Assembly (NCBI GenBank): GCA_002482525.1
Contig: DLGC01000024.1
Location: forward strand, 1-64,000
Length of the DNA stretch: 64,000 nucleotides
DNA from: Propionibacteriaceae bacterium UBA7704
GTDB taxonomy: Bacteria; Actinomycetota; Actinomycetes; Propionibacteriales; Propionibacteriaceae
Direction of reading: 5' to 3'
Shown: piece by piece, positions 50,790-60,400 of the stretch
Position numbering within the stretch: the first letter of the stretch is position 1
How the letters are laid out: each line of letters begins with the position of its first letter
The notes under the pieces: model-generated
What the model saw: only the letters and a program-made list of their open reading frames with translations
Databases searched by the model: none
What the model was told of the DNA's origin: nothing
Translations under genes and position numbers: made by a program

Positions 50790-52415
50790 TCAGCGCTGCC
50801 AGATCATCACGGTGAAGGACCCGACGACCTCCAGACCCGTCAGCTGGAACCCCGAGCGAGCCAGGGCGGCGGCGATATGCAGCGAATGCGGGTGGTCGGC
50901 ATAGCCTTGTTGCCGCAGCCAGACGATGCGATGGGCAGCCTTCAGGTCAGCGCGTACCGCAGCCCACCGGCGCGGTTCCGGCCATGGGAGGGCGCTGCGC
51001 TGGTTCACCCGGTCGTAGATGTCACGAGGACGAAGATCGGGATACCGGGCCAGCGCAGCGGCCGTTGCCAGCCTCGGCGCGATGATCACCTTCAGCGTCG
51101 GATCGGCCGCCAACTGCGGTTCGATCCGAGCGTAGGCCGCCGAGATCTCCATCGCGTGGCCTCCCACTGAGCGCACCTTCACCTGTTGCGGAATGCCCGC
51201 GGCGATCACCGACCCCAGGCCGACCGCCAGGACCACGACGGCTACGACCACGCCCCACCGGTGGCGGGACTGCCTCGCGACGCTCCGCAGCCCCCACTGG
51301 GCGGCGCGATAGCCGAGTTCGGCGAGCACCACCAGGCCGATTCCGGCCAGCAACGCCAGCGGCGCCAGGCTTTGCGTCCAGTACCTCGAACTCATGAGCT
51401 GGTGCTTCACCACACCGAGGCCCATCGCGAGCCCCAGCGGTACCAGCAGCCAGATCGCTGCGACGCGCGCCAGGTCGGCAAAACGCCGCCAGGCCCGCCA
51501 GCGCAGGACGACCGCCGCCAGCCCCACCGCGGCCAGAACCAGCACCGGGATCGCCGGTACCGGGTCGATCGCCACTGTGATCGAGTGGATGTAGGTGCGC
51601 CAGACCTCTGCGTCGGACAGGACCTTGGCATGGTGCGGCCCGGTGCCGTTACGCAACGCCCATCCGACGGGCACAAGCACAAGCAGGATCGCCACCACCA
51701 TGGCGCCGGCCGTGGTGAGTACCCGGCGCAACCGTTGGCCCGCGCTGAGCTTCGGCGTGGTCGCATCGGCCAAGAGTTGAGCGGGCCAGTTCAGCCCACC
51801 GAAGAGATGGAAGACCACCGAGCCGGCCAGCGTCCCCACATAGGCCACAGCGCCGAGCACCGACCCCGGCCGGCGGAACTCGCCCGCCCCAGTCCGGGCC
51901 TGGCCCGGGCGTACCCAGGTATCCCAGGCCAGCCAGGCCAGCGTCGAGGTCATCACCAAGAGGGCGTACGGCCGGGCCTCCTGGGCATAGCGGGACAACC
52001 CCGGCAAGGCCACCATCATGACGGACGCCGTCAGCGCCGGCAGCAGACCGGCCCGACGCACCACCAAGGAATACAGCGCAGCGACCGCCACTGCGGCGGC
52101 CAGCGCCGACATCGCCCGCATCACCAACAGTGGCGGTAGCGGCACCACGGTGAGCACCAGCTTGACCAACACGTAGTACGGCACCAGTGGGGCGTCCCCA
52201 GCTGTCAGCAGAACCGGGATGCCACGCCACGGGCGTGTCACCGCCAGCCAACTGGCGCTCTCATCGCCCCACGCATCGGGCACGCCGATCCCCAGGCTGA
52301 ACACTCCGAGGGCGAACACCAGAACCGTCCAGAAGCCCGCCGTGCGCACCCGCGATGCCGTCGTCGCCGCTCCGAGAATCGGGGTGAGCCACCAGCGGCG
52401 ATCAGTCAGCGCCAT
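50790..52415 (-). CDS. GT-C fold membrane glycosyltransferase
   Basis: 541 residues from ATG at 52413-52415; a longer in-frame reading to 52667 would run over the lhr start region and is not protein-like. About ten membrane segments, with the first outer loop carrying GVPDAWGDESASWLAVTRPW, whose DE pair fits the GT-C/ArnT-PMT catalytic loop, then SRYAQEARPYALLVMTSTLA. Such enzymes move sugars from polyprenyl-phosphate donors onto proteins or lipids at the outer face. The acceptor is unknown. Confidence 0.82.
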   Translation of the reverse strand: MALTDRRWWLTPILGAATTASRVRTAGFWTVLVFALGVFSLGIGVPDAWGDESASWLAVTRPWRGIPVLLTAGDAPLVPYYVLVKLVLTVVPLPPLLVMRAMSALAAAVAVAALYSLVVRRAGLLPALTASVMMVALPGLSRYAQEARPYALLVMTSTLAWLAWDTWVRPGQARTGAGEFRRPGSVLGAVAYVGTLAGSVVFHLFGGLNWPAQLLADATTPKLSAGQRLRRVLTTAGAMVVAILLVLVPVGWALRNGTGPHHAKVLSDAEVWRTYIHSITVAIDPVPAIPVLVLAAVGLAAVVLRWRAWRRFADLARVAAIWLLVPLGLAMGLGVVKHQLMSSRYWTQSLAPLALLAGIGLVVLAELGYRAAQWGLRSVARQSRHRWGVVVAVVVLAVGLGSVIAAGIPQQVKVRSVGGHAMEISAAYARIEPQLAADPTLKVIIAPRLATAAALARYPDLRPRDIYDRVNQRSALPWPEPRRWAAVRADLKAAHRIVWLRQQGYADHPHSLHIAAALARSGFQLTGLEVVGSFTVMIWQR

Positions 52416-52547
52416 CCTCACCCTCCACCGGCCTCGCGCTCTTCGACGATGGGCCACCGTCAACAGTAGCCAGCCGACGGAAGCGTGCTGCTGGCGGTAC
52501 CGGGAGGGCCTGGCGCCGTCAGCAGCACGTGGCAGAGTTGAGCCACC

Positions 52548-55500
52548 ATGGACGCCGACGGCCTGAATCGCTTCTCGACGAGCACCCAGCAGTGGTTCGC
52601 CGCCGAACTCGGCACGCCCACGCCTGCCCAAGTCGGCGCCTGGTCCGCAATTGCGGCCGGTGAACACACCGTGGTGGTCGCCCCCACCGGCTCGGGCAAG
52701 ACTCTGGCGGCCTTCTTATGGGCCCTGGACCAACTCATCACAGCGCCCGCCAGCAACGAGAAACGGTGCCGAGTTCTGTACATCTCCCCGCTGAAGGCAC
52801 TGGCCGTCGATGTGGAGCGAAACCTGCAGCGCCCCCTGGAGGGCATCACACGGTTGGCAGCCGCCGCCGGCGAGACCGTCGCCGACGTTCAGATCGCGGT
52901 GCGCACCGGGGACACCTCCAGCCAGGATCGGCAGCGCTTCGCCCGCCGCGGCGCCGACATTTTGATCACCACACCGGAATCGTTGTTCCTGCTGCTCACC
53001 TCCGCGGCCCGGGAGGCGCTGCGCGGGGTCGAGACGGTGATCGTCGATGAGGTGCACGCACTCGCTGGCACCAAGCGCGGCGCCCATCTGGCGCTCAGCC
53101 TGGAGCGGCTCGACGATCTGCTGGAACATCCGGCCCAACGGGTGGGGCTGTCAGCGACGGTGCGTCCGCACGCCGAGGTGGCACGCTACCTGGCGGGCGG
53201 GCGTCCGACGCAGGTCGTGAACCCGCCTGCGGCCAAGACCTGGGACCTCTCCGTGGTGGTGCCGGTCGCTGATCTCGGTGATGTCGCTGCGTCCGCGCCG
53301 CCCGGTGGTAGTGAGCCGTCGCCGTCGATCTGGCCTCATGTCGAGGAGCGCATCGTCGATGCGATCGCCGAACACCACTCCACCCTGGTCTTCGTGAACT
53401 CTCGACGTCTGGCCGAACGCCTCACCGCCCGCCTCAATGAGATCTGGCTCACCCGCCACCCCTCCCCTGCCACCTCGCTACACGCCGGTCACGTTGCTAC
53501 CGGCGCGCCAGTAGCAACGTGGAGTACGGGTAGCGAAGAGGGGCCGGGGGTGCGGACGCCGGCCGAGGTGATGGCCCAGTCCGCGATGGGACACGGTGCG
53601 CCGGCGGTGTTGGCGCGAGCTCACCACGGGTCGGTCAGCCGGGAGCAGCGTCAGCAGATCGAGGCCGAACTCAAGGCCGGATCGCTCCCGGCGGTGGTGG
53701 CCACTTCCTCGCTGGAGCTTGGCATCGACATGGGCGCCATCGACCTGGTTATCCAGGTGGAGTCGCCCCCATCAGTGGCCTCGGGCCTGCAGCGGGTCGG
53801 ACGGGCCGGGCACCAGGTGGGCGCCGTTTCGCAGGGGGTGCTGTTTCCGAAGTTCCGCGGCGATCTGGTGCAGACCGCAGTGGTGGTCGAAAGAATGCTC
53901 GCCGGCCAGATTGAGGCGTTGCAGATTCCGTCCAATCCCTTGGATGTGCTCGCGCAACAGATCGTGGCGATGGTCGCCATGGATGACCTCAGCGTGGATC
54001 AGGTGGCGGCCACCGTGAGCCGCGCCGCGCCGTTCGCCGCATTGACCCGTCCGGTGTTGGTCTCGGTGCTGGACATGCTCGCCGGACGCTACCCCAGCGA
54101 GGAGTTCGCCGAACTGCGTCCCCGCCTGGATTGGGATCGCAGCACCGACCTGCTGACCGCCCGACGCAGCGCGCAACGCCTGGCGGTCACCTCCGGCGGC
54201 ACCATTCCCGACCGGGGCCTGTACGGCGTGTTCCTGGCCGGGGAGGGCGATGGCCGTCGGGTGGGGGAACTCGACGAGGAGATGGTGTACGAATCCCGGG
54301 TCGGGGATGTGATCGCCCTGGGTACCAGCAGTTGGCGTATCGAGCAGATCACCCACGATCAGGTGGTGGTCTCCCCCGCGCCAGGGCAGCCGGCCCGGTT
54401 GCCGTTCTGGAAGGGCGATGCGCTGGGTCGTCCCGCCGAGCTGGGACGCGCCGTCGGTGCATTCATGCGAGAACTCTCCGAGGCCGCCCCCGAGCAGGCC
54501 CACCAGCGACTGGCCGAGCTGGGCCTGGACGACTGGGCCCGCGCCAATCTGCTGGGCTACCTCTTCGATCAGCGCCAGGCAACCGGCAGCTTGCCGCACG
54601 ACCGGCAATTGGTGATCGAGCGCTTCCGCGACGAACTCGGTGACTGGCGGGTGGTGGTGCATTCGCCGTTCGGCGCCCGCGTCCATGCCCCGTGGGCGCT
54701 GCTGGCGGCAGCCCGGCTCCGGGAGCGTTTCGGCGTGCTCGTGCAGGCCATGCACGCCGATGACGGCATGATCTTCCGCCTGCCCGATACCGACTGGACG
54801 GCCGCCTCACCCGGCACCCCGCCTGCGGTGGCGGAGCTGGCCGAGCTGATCTTCGCCGACCCCGAGGAGGTGTCGGCGGCCGTGAACGCCGAGGTGGGCG
54901 GGTCAGCCCTGTTCGCTTCCCGGTTCCGGGAGTGCGCCGGGCGGGCGCTGCTGCTTCCGAATCGGCGTCCGGGCAAGCGGCAGGCCTTGTGGCAGCAGCG
55001 GCTCCGCTCCTCAGCACTGCTGTCGGTAGCCAGCCAGTATCCGGAGTTCCCGATCGTGTTGGAGGCGGTGCGCGAATGCGTCACCGAGGTATTCGATGTG
55101 GCTGCTTTGGTCGAGGTTCTCCGCGAGGTGCGTGATCGTCGGATCACCACGGTCACCGTCGACACCGAGCGGCCCTCGCCATTCGCGGCTTCGCTGCAGT
55201 TCGGCTACGTCGCGCAATACCTCTACGACGACGACGCTCCGCTGGCGGAGCGGCGGGCGGCGGCGCTGAGCCTTGATCCGGAGCTGCTGGCTCAGCTGCT
55301 GGGCCGAGGCGAAGGCCCCGCAATGGCTGAGCTGTTGGATCCGGAGGCGCTCACTCAGACCGAGAACGAGCTGCAACAGCTCACCGCTGAGCGGGCGGCG
55401 CGGGACTGCGAAGATGTCGACGATCTGCTGCGTGTCCTCGGTCCGTTGACCACTGCCGAGGTGGCCCGACGCTGCCGGGAGCCGAAGTCCGCCGTCGAAC

Positions 55501-57155
55501 TGCTGCGGGACTTGGCCGAACGACAGCGCGTCGTGGCGCTCCCCGATGGTCGCTGGTCGGTAGTCGAAGACATCGCCCGCCTCGAGGCGGTACTCGGGGT
55601 GCCCGTGCCCGATTGGGTTCCGCAGACGCTACGGCAGCCGTCGGCTGATCCGCTGGGCGACTTCCTGATCCGATATGCCCGCACGCACACCGTCTTCGAT
55701 GCCTCCGAAGCAGCCGGCTGGCTGGGATTGGGCGTCGCCGTGGTGGTGCCGGGGTTGAACCGTCTGGTGGCGGCCGGACGCCTTACCGAGGGCGCGTTCC
55801 GTCCCGACGGTTGGGTCGGTCCCGGCAGCCGCCGGTCGGTTCCCGAAGGGACCCAATTCGCCGAGCCGGACATGCTTCGCCTGCTGCGTCGCCGTTCGCT
55901 GGCGGTGCTGCGTCGCGGGATCGCACCGGTGGAGCAGCGCTGCTTCGCGCGGTTCCTGCCCGAGTGGCAGGGCCTCGGTCGAGGCCGGGGCATCGACGGT
56001 GTGCTGCGTGCCGTCGAGCAACTCGCCGGCGTGCCGATTCCGGCCAGCGCGCTGGAGACCCTGGTGCTGCCGGGTCGAGTGGTGGACTACTCCGCAGCCA
56101 TGCTCGACGAACTCGCGACGTCCGGGGAGGTGCTGTGGCAGGGCCATGGTGCACTCGGGGCGAACGACGGCTGGATCTCGGTGCACCCTGCGGCCACCGC
56201 CGCGCTCACCCTCGCAAGTCCGACGACACCGGGCGAGGACGGCGCCGCCCTGTTGGCGGCGATCGGTCCGGGAGGACACTTCTTCCGCGAGTTGGTCAAC
56301 GCCGCCGCGTTGCCGGAGGCGGCGTTGGTGGAGACCTTGTGGTCACTGGTGTGGACCGGTCAGCTCACCAATGACAGCTTCGCCGCACTCCGCGCCCGGC
56401 TCAGTCACGGTGCGAGCGCCCACCCGGTTCGGCCTCGTCCGGGACGGGCACGGTATCGGCCATCGTTGTCCAGCGCAGCAGTGGCGCGTTCCTTGCTGCC
56501 ACCCGACGCAGTCGGACGCTGGTCAGTGCTGCCTGCGGTCGAAGCTGATGCCACTGCCCGAGCGGTGGCGCGCAGCGAGCTGCTGGTCGATCGCTACGGC
56601 ATCGTGACCCGCGGCAGTGTCGCCGCCGAAGAGCTCGGCGGCGGATTCGCCGGGCTGTACCCGGTGTTGGCTGCTGCAGAGACCGCCGGCCGGTTGCGGC
56701 GCGGCTATTTCGTGGAGGGCCTGGGGGCGGCCCAGTTCGGTAGCACCGGCGCGATCGATCGACTGCGCAGCATCGGCGCTGAGCATGCTGGGGTACTGGT
56801 GCTGGCTGCCACGGATCCGGCCAGCCCTTTCGGCGCTGCTTTGCCGTGGCCGCCACGCACCGGCGGGCACCAGCCCGCCCGCAAGGCGGGTGCTGTGGTG
56901 GTGATCGTCGACGGCGAGTTGGTTCTGTGGGTTGAACGCGGCGGCCACACCCTGCTGTCGTGGAGTGAGGATCCGGCCGCTGTGACTCCCGCTGCAGCCG
57001 CCCTGGCCGAGGTGTTGAGCTCTGGTGCGCTCGGTCGGCTCACCCTGACCAAGCTGGATGGTGAGCCCGCGCTGACTCGTCGCGGGCCGCTGGTGGACGC
57101 CCTGACCGGTGCCGGCTTCGGCCTCACCCCGAAGGGTCTTCGACTGCCGCGGTGA
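52548..57155 (+). CDS. lhr: Long Lhr-type ATP-dependent helicase
   Basis: 1535 residues, the length of full actinobacterial Lhr. The core has APTGSGKTLAAFLWALDQ (Walker A, about 45-52), ITTPESLFLLLTSAAREAL, the DEVH box (about 167-170, VDEVHALAGTKRGAHLALSL), RAHHGSVSREQRQQIE, ATSSLELGIDMGAIDLVIQV and GLQRVGRAGHQVG. Winged-helix and Lhr-specific domains follow, then the C-terminal tandem winged-helix region. Lhr moves 3'-5' on DNA and acts in repair. Residues about 306-332 come from a nested palindrome (53464-53543) that keeps the frame. Confidence 0.95.
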   Translation: MDADGLNRFSTSTQQWFAAELGTPTPAQVGAWSAIAAGEHTVVVAPTGSGKTLAAFLWALDQLITAPASNEKRCRVLYISPLKALAVDVERNLQRPLEGITRLAAAAGETVADVQIAVRTGDTSSQDRQRFARRGADILITTPESLFLLLTSAAREALRGVETVIVDEVHALAGTKRGAHLALSLERLDDLLEHPAQRVGLSATVRPHAEVARYLAGGRPTQVVNPPAAKTWDLSVVVPVADLGDVAASAPPGGSEPSPSIWPHVEERIVDAIAEHHSTLVFVNSRRLAERLTARLNEIWLTRHPSPATSLHAGHVATGAPVATWSTGSEEGPGVRTPAEVMAQSAMGHGAPAVLARAHHGSVSREQRQQIEAELKAGSLPAVVATSSLELGIDMGAIDLVIQVESPPSVASGLQRVGRAGHQVGAVSQGVLFPKFRGDLVQTAVVVERMLAGQIEALQIPSNPLDVLAQQIVAMVAMDDLSVDQVAATVSRAAPFAALTRPVLVSVLDMLAGRYPSEEFAELRPRLDWDRSTDLLTARRSAQRLAVTSGGTIPDRGLYGVFLAGEGDGRRVGELDEEMVYESRVGDVIALGTSSWRIEQITHDQVVVSPAPGQPARLPFWKGDALGRPAELGRAVGAFMRELSEAAPEQAHQRLAELGLDDWARANLLGYLFDQRQATGSLPHDRQLVIERFRDELGDWRVVVHSPFGARVHAPWALLAAARLRERFGVLVQAMHADDGMIFRLPDTDWTAASPGTPPAVAELAELIFADPEEVSAAVNAEVGGSALFASRFRECAGRALLLPNRRPGKRQALWQQRLRSSALLSVASQYPEFPIVLEAVRECVTEVFDVAALVEVLREVRDRRITTVTVDTERPSPFAASLQFGYVAQYLYDDDAPLAERRAAALSLDPELLAQLLGRGEGPAMAELLDPEALTQTENELQQLTAERAARDCEDVDDLLRVLGPLTTAEVARRCREPKSAVELLRDLAERQRVVALPDGRWSVVEDIARLEAVLGVPVPDWVPQTLRQPSADPLGDFLIRYARTHTVFDASEAAGWLGLGVAVVVPGLNRLVAAGRLTEGAFRPDGWVGPGSRRSVPEGTQFAEPDMLRLLRRRSLAVLRRGIAPVEQRCFARFLPEWQGLGRGRGIDGVLRAVEQLAGVPIPASALETLVLPGRVVDYSAAMLDELATSGEVLWQGHGALGANDGWISVHPAATAALTLASPTTPGEDGAALLAAIGPGGHFFRELVNAAALPEAALVETLWSLVWTGQLTNDSFAALRARLSHGASAHPVRPRPGRARYRPSLSSAAVARSLLPPDAVGRWSVLPAVEADATARAVARSELLVDRYGIVTRGSVAAEELGGGFAGLYPVLAAAETAGRLRRGYFVEGLGAAQFGSTGAIDRLRSIGAEHAGVLVLAATDPASPFGAALPWPPRTGGHQPARKAGAVVVIVDGELVLWVERGGHTLLSWSEDPAAVTPAAAALAEVLSSGALGRLTLTKLDGEPALTRRGPLVDALTGAGFGLTPKGLRLPR
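53464..53543. repeat. Nested palindrome inside lhr
   Basis: Three sets of arms: CCCCT/AGGGG (53464-53468, 53539-53543), TCGCTAC/GTAGCGA (53475-53481, 53530-53536) and CACGTTGCTAC/GTAGCAACGTG (53490-53500, 53511-53521), around CGGCGCGCCA. The total is in frame and adds a stretch that varies in Lhr proteins. Confidence 0.7.
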
Positions 57156-57274
57156 GCGTCGGCGGTGCGCACCGCGGGCTGCTCTTCGCTGAGGCCACGC
57201 GGTGTCGCCGCGAAGCTTTGCCCAGATGTCGTTCGATGGACGCCCACCAGAAACCGGCTCCTCATCTACAACCA

Positions 57275-57296
57275 CAGGTCAGTCACAGGTTCGGGT
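57275..57296 (+). promoter_or_regulatory. Tandem 11-base repeats upstream of the nuclease gene
   Basis: CAGGTCAGTCA and CAGGTTCGGGT are adjacent with 11-base spacing, 105 bases before the start. Spacing and GGT(T/C)(A/C) cores recall actinobacterial PHO boxes. Only two weak copies, so low confidence. Confidence 0.25.
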
Positions 57297-57401
57297 CCAT
57301 GCCACTTTCCGGTCATGCTGCGTACGCCCGCAGGCCACCTGGCCTACCTAGCTTGCAGAGGTCCGAGCCACACAGTCCCGTTCGTAATCAGGAGTCGGTT
57401 C

Positions 57402-60400
57402 ATGCCCCGTAGGACCTTGATCGCAGCACTCGCTGTGGCCATCGCAATTCCCACCATCGCGCTCACCGCGGCCCCCGCTCAGGCGGCGGGCAGTCACGTC
57501 GTCATCAACGAGGCATTCCTCAATGGCGGCAGCACCGGAGCGACCTACAAGAACAAGTACATCGAGTTGTTCAACCCGACCGACAGCCCTGTCTCCTTGG
57601 ACGGCTGGTCGCTGCAGTACCGCTCCTCGACCGGCACCAGCAATCCCACCGGGATCACGTCGTTGAGCGGATCCATTCCCGCCAACAGCTACTTCGTGGT
57701 GCAGGGCGACAACAACTCCACCAACGGCGCGGACTGGACCGCCACCGTCACTCCCGACGTCGTCACCGGCATCTCCTGGTCCGGCTCGAAGGGCACCTTG
57801 CTGCTGGTCGATCAGTCGACCGCGCTCAACCCGGGCACCGGTTCGATCATCGGCGTCGATCACGTGGTCGACCTGCTCGGCTACGGCACTTCCAACACCT
57901 TTGAGACCAAGGCCGCGCCCGCCCCCTCGGTCTCGACCGCACTGGCTCGCAGCAATGCCGCCGACACCGATAACAACTCCACCGACTTCGCCGCCGTCAG
58001 CGATTTCGCACCGACGAACTCTGCCGGTGTCACCTATGGCAGCAGCGATCCGACGCCAACACCCACGCCAACACCCACGCCAACGCCGACGTCAACGGCG
58101 ACGCCCAACCCCACCACCACGGCAATCTCCGACATCCAAGGCACCGCAGCCAGCAGCCCCTTGGTGGGACAGACCGTCACCACGACCGGATTCGTGACGG
58201 CCGCCTACCCCACCGGCGGATTCAAGGGATACGTGATCCAGTCCGCTGGGAGCGGAAGCACCCTGGATGATTCCTCCGATGCGATCTTCGTCTACTCCTC
58301 GGCCACTGTCGCCGAGGTGAGCATCGGCGATTACGTCCAGGTCACCGGCACCGTCTCGGAGTACAGCGGGCTCACCGAACTCTCGGTCAACTCCGGCAAT
58401 CTGACCAAGCTCGATGCCGCCGGGCTCACCGCGCCGGTCGCGGCGAAGGTGTCCTGGCCGGCCACCGATGCCCAGCGCGAAGCGCTGGAAGACATGCTCA
58501 TCGAGCCGCAAGGCGACTTCACGGTCACCGACACCTACCGAACCAACCAGTACGGTTCGGTCGGACTGGCCGCCGGCACCAGCCCGCTGATGATCCCGAC
58601 TGAAGTCGGACGCCCGGGCAGCAGCGCCTATGACGCCGCGGTGGCCGACAACGCCGCCCGCGGTGTCGTCCTCGACGACGGTGCCACGACGAACTTCTTC
58701 ACCGCCGCGAACCAGTCGATCCCGCTGCCGTACCTGTCGTTGGACAAGCCGGTACGCGTGGGCGCACCGGTCACCTTCACCAAGCCGGTGATCGTCGACT
58801 ACCGCTACAGCGCGTGGAACTTCCAGCCCACGCAAGCTCTGACGGCCGACAATGCCGCTTCGGTTCAGCCGGCGAACTTCACCAACACCCGCACCGCTGC
58901 CCCCAAGGACGTGGGCGGACGCCTCAGCGTGTCCAGCTTCAACGTGCTGAACTACTTCACCACCACCGGTGAAGAGGCGAACTCCCTGGGCGCTGGCTGC
59001 ACCTTCTACACCGACCGAGACGGCGCCCCCACCACGGTGAAGAGCTGCTCGGGCAGTCCTGCCGTCCGGGGTGCTGCGAATGCGGCGAGCCTGGCTCGCC
59101 AGCAGGCCAAGATCGTGGCCGCCATCAACACCGAGAATGCCGACGTGCTCTCGCTGGAGGAGATCGAGAATTCCGCGATCGCCGGCAAGAATCGTGATGC
59201 CGCCCTCAGCACCCTGGTGGACGCGCTGAACGCCGCTGCCGGCACCACCCGATGGGCCTACGTGCCGTCGCCGAGTTCAGTGCCAACCGGTGAGGACGTG
59301 ATTCGCACCGCGTTCATCTACAACCCGGCCAAGGTCGAGCTCGTTGGCGATTCGGTGATCAGCACCGATTCCGCCTTCGACAAGGCCCGCTACCCGCTGG
59401 CTCAGAGCTTCCGGCCGGTCGGCGAACCGGCCAACACCTTCGTGGCCATCACCAATCACTTCAAGTCCAAGGGGAGTTGCCCGTCCTCGAGCAGCGATCC
59501 GAATGCCGACGCCGGCGACGGCCAGGGCTGTTGGAATGCGCTACGTACCGCCGAAGCCCAGGCTCTGGTCGGTTTTGCCGACACGATGAAGACCACGACC
59601 GGCACCGACAAGGTGTTCCTGCTGGGCGACCTGAACTCCTACACCAAGGAAGATCCGATGCAGACGCTGGCTGACGCCGGCTACATCGATCAGGGCGCCA
59701 AGACCGGCAAGTACACCTATTCCTACGGAAGCCAAAGTGGTTCGTTGGATCACATCCTGGCCAACGCGGCCGCTGATGCTCTGGTCAGCGGCGCCGACAT
59801 CTGGGAGATCAACTCCGGCGAGTCGGTGGCCTTGGAATACAGCCGCTACAACTACAACGCCCGCAACCTGTACGACGATTCGCCCTACCGTTCCAGCGAC
59901 CACGACCCCGTCATCGTGGGCTACGCGCCCACGGCGCCGAGCCCGGTGAAGACGGTGGCTCTGGTGAACTTCAACGACTTCCACGGACGCATCGAGCCCA
60001 CGAAGACCGTTCAGTTCGCCGGCACCATCGAGGCGGAGCGGGCCAAGTACGGCGAGGCCAACACACTGCTGCTCAGCGATGGCGACAGCATCGGCGCCTC
60101 CCTGTTCGCCTCGGCGACGCAGGCTGACCAGCCCACCATCGACGTGCTCAATGCACTGGACCTCAAGGCTTCTGCGGTGGGCAACCACGAGTTCGACAAG
60201 GGCTTCGCCGATCTGACCGATCGAGTGATCGGCAACCCGAAGAACGCCACCTGGGACTACCTGGGTGCCAATGTGTACGCCAAGGGCACGACGAATCCGG
60301 TGCTGCCCGAATACGCCACCTACGAGGTGAACGGCGTCACCGTCGGCGTGATCGGTGTGGTCACCGATGAGGTGAAGTCCCTGGTTTCGCCTGGCGGTAT

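Noticed and set aside
58055..58095. Tandem repeat ACGCCAACACCC
   Set aside because: Encodes the Thr-Pro linker of the secreted nuclease; a common interdomain feature.
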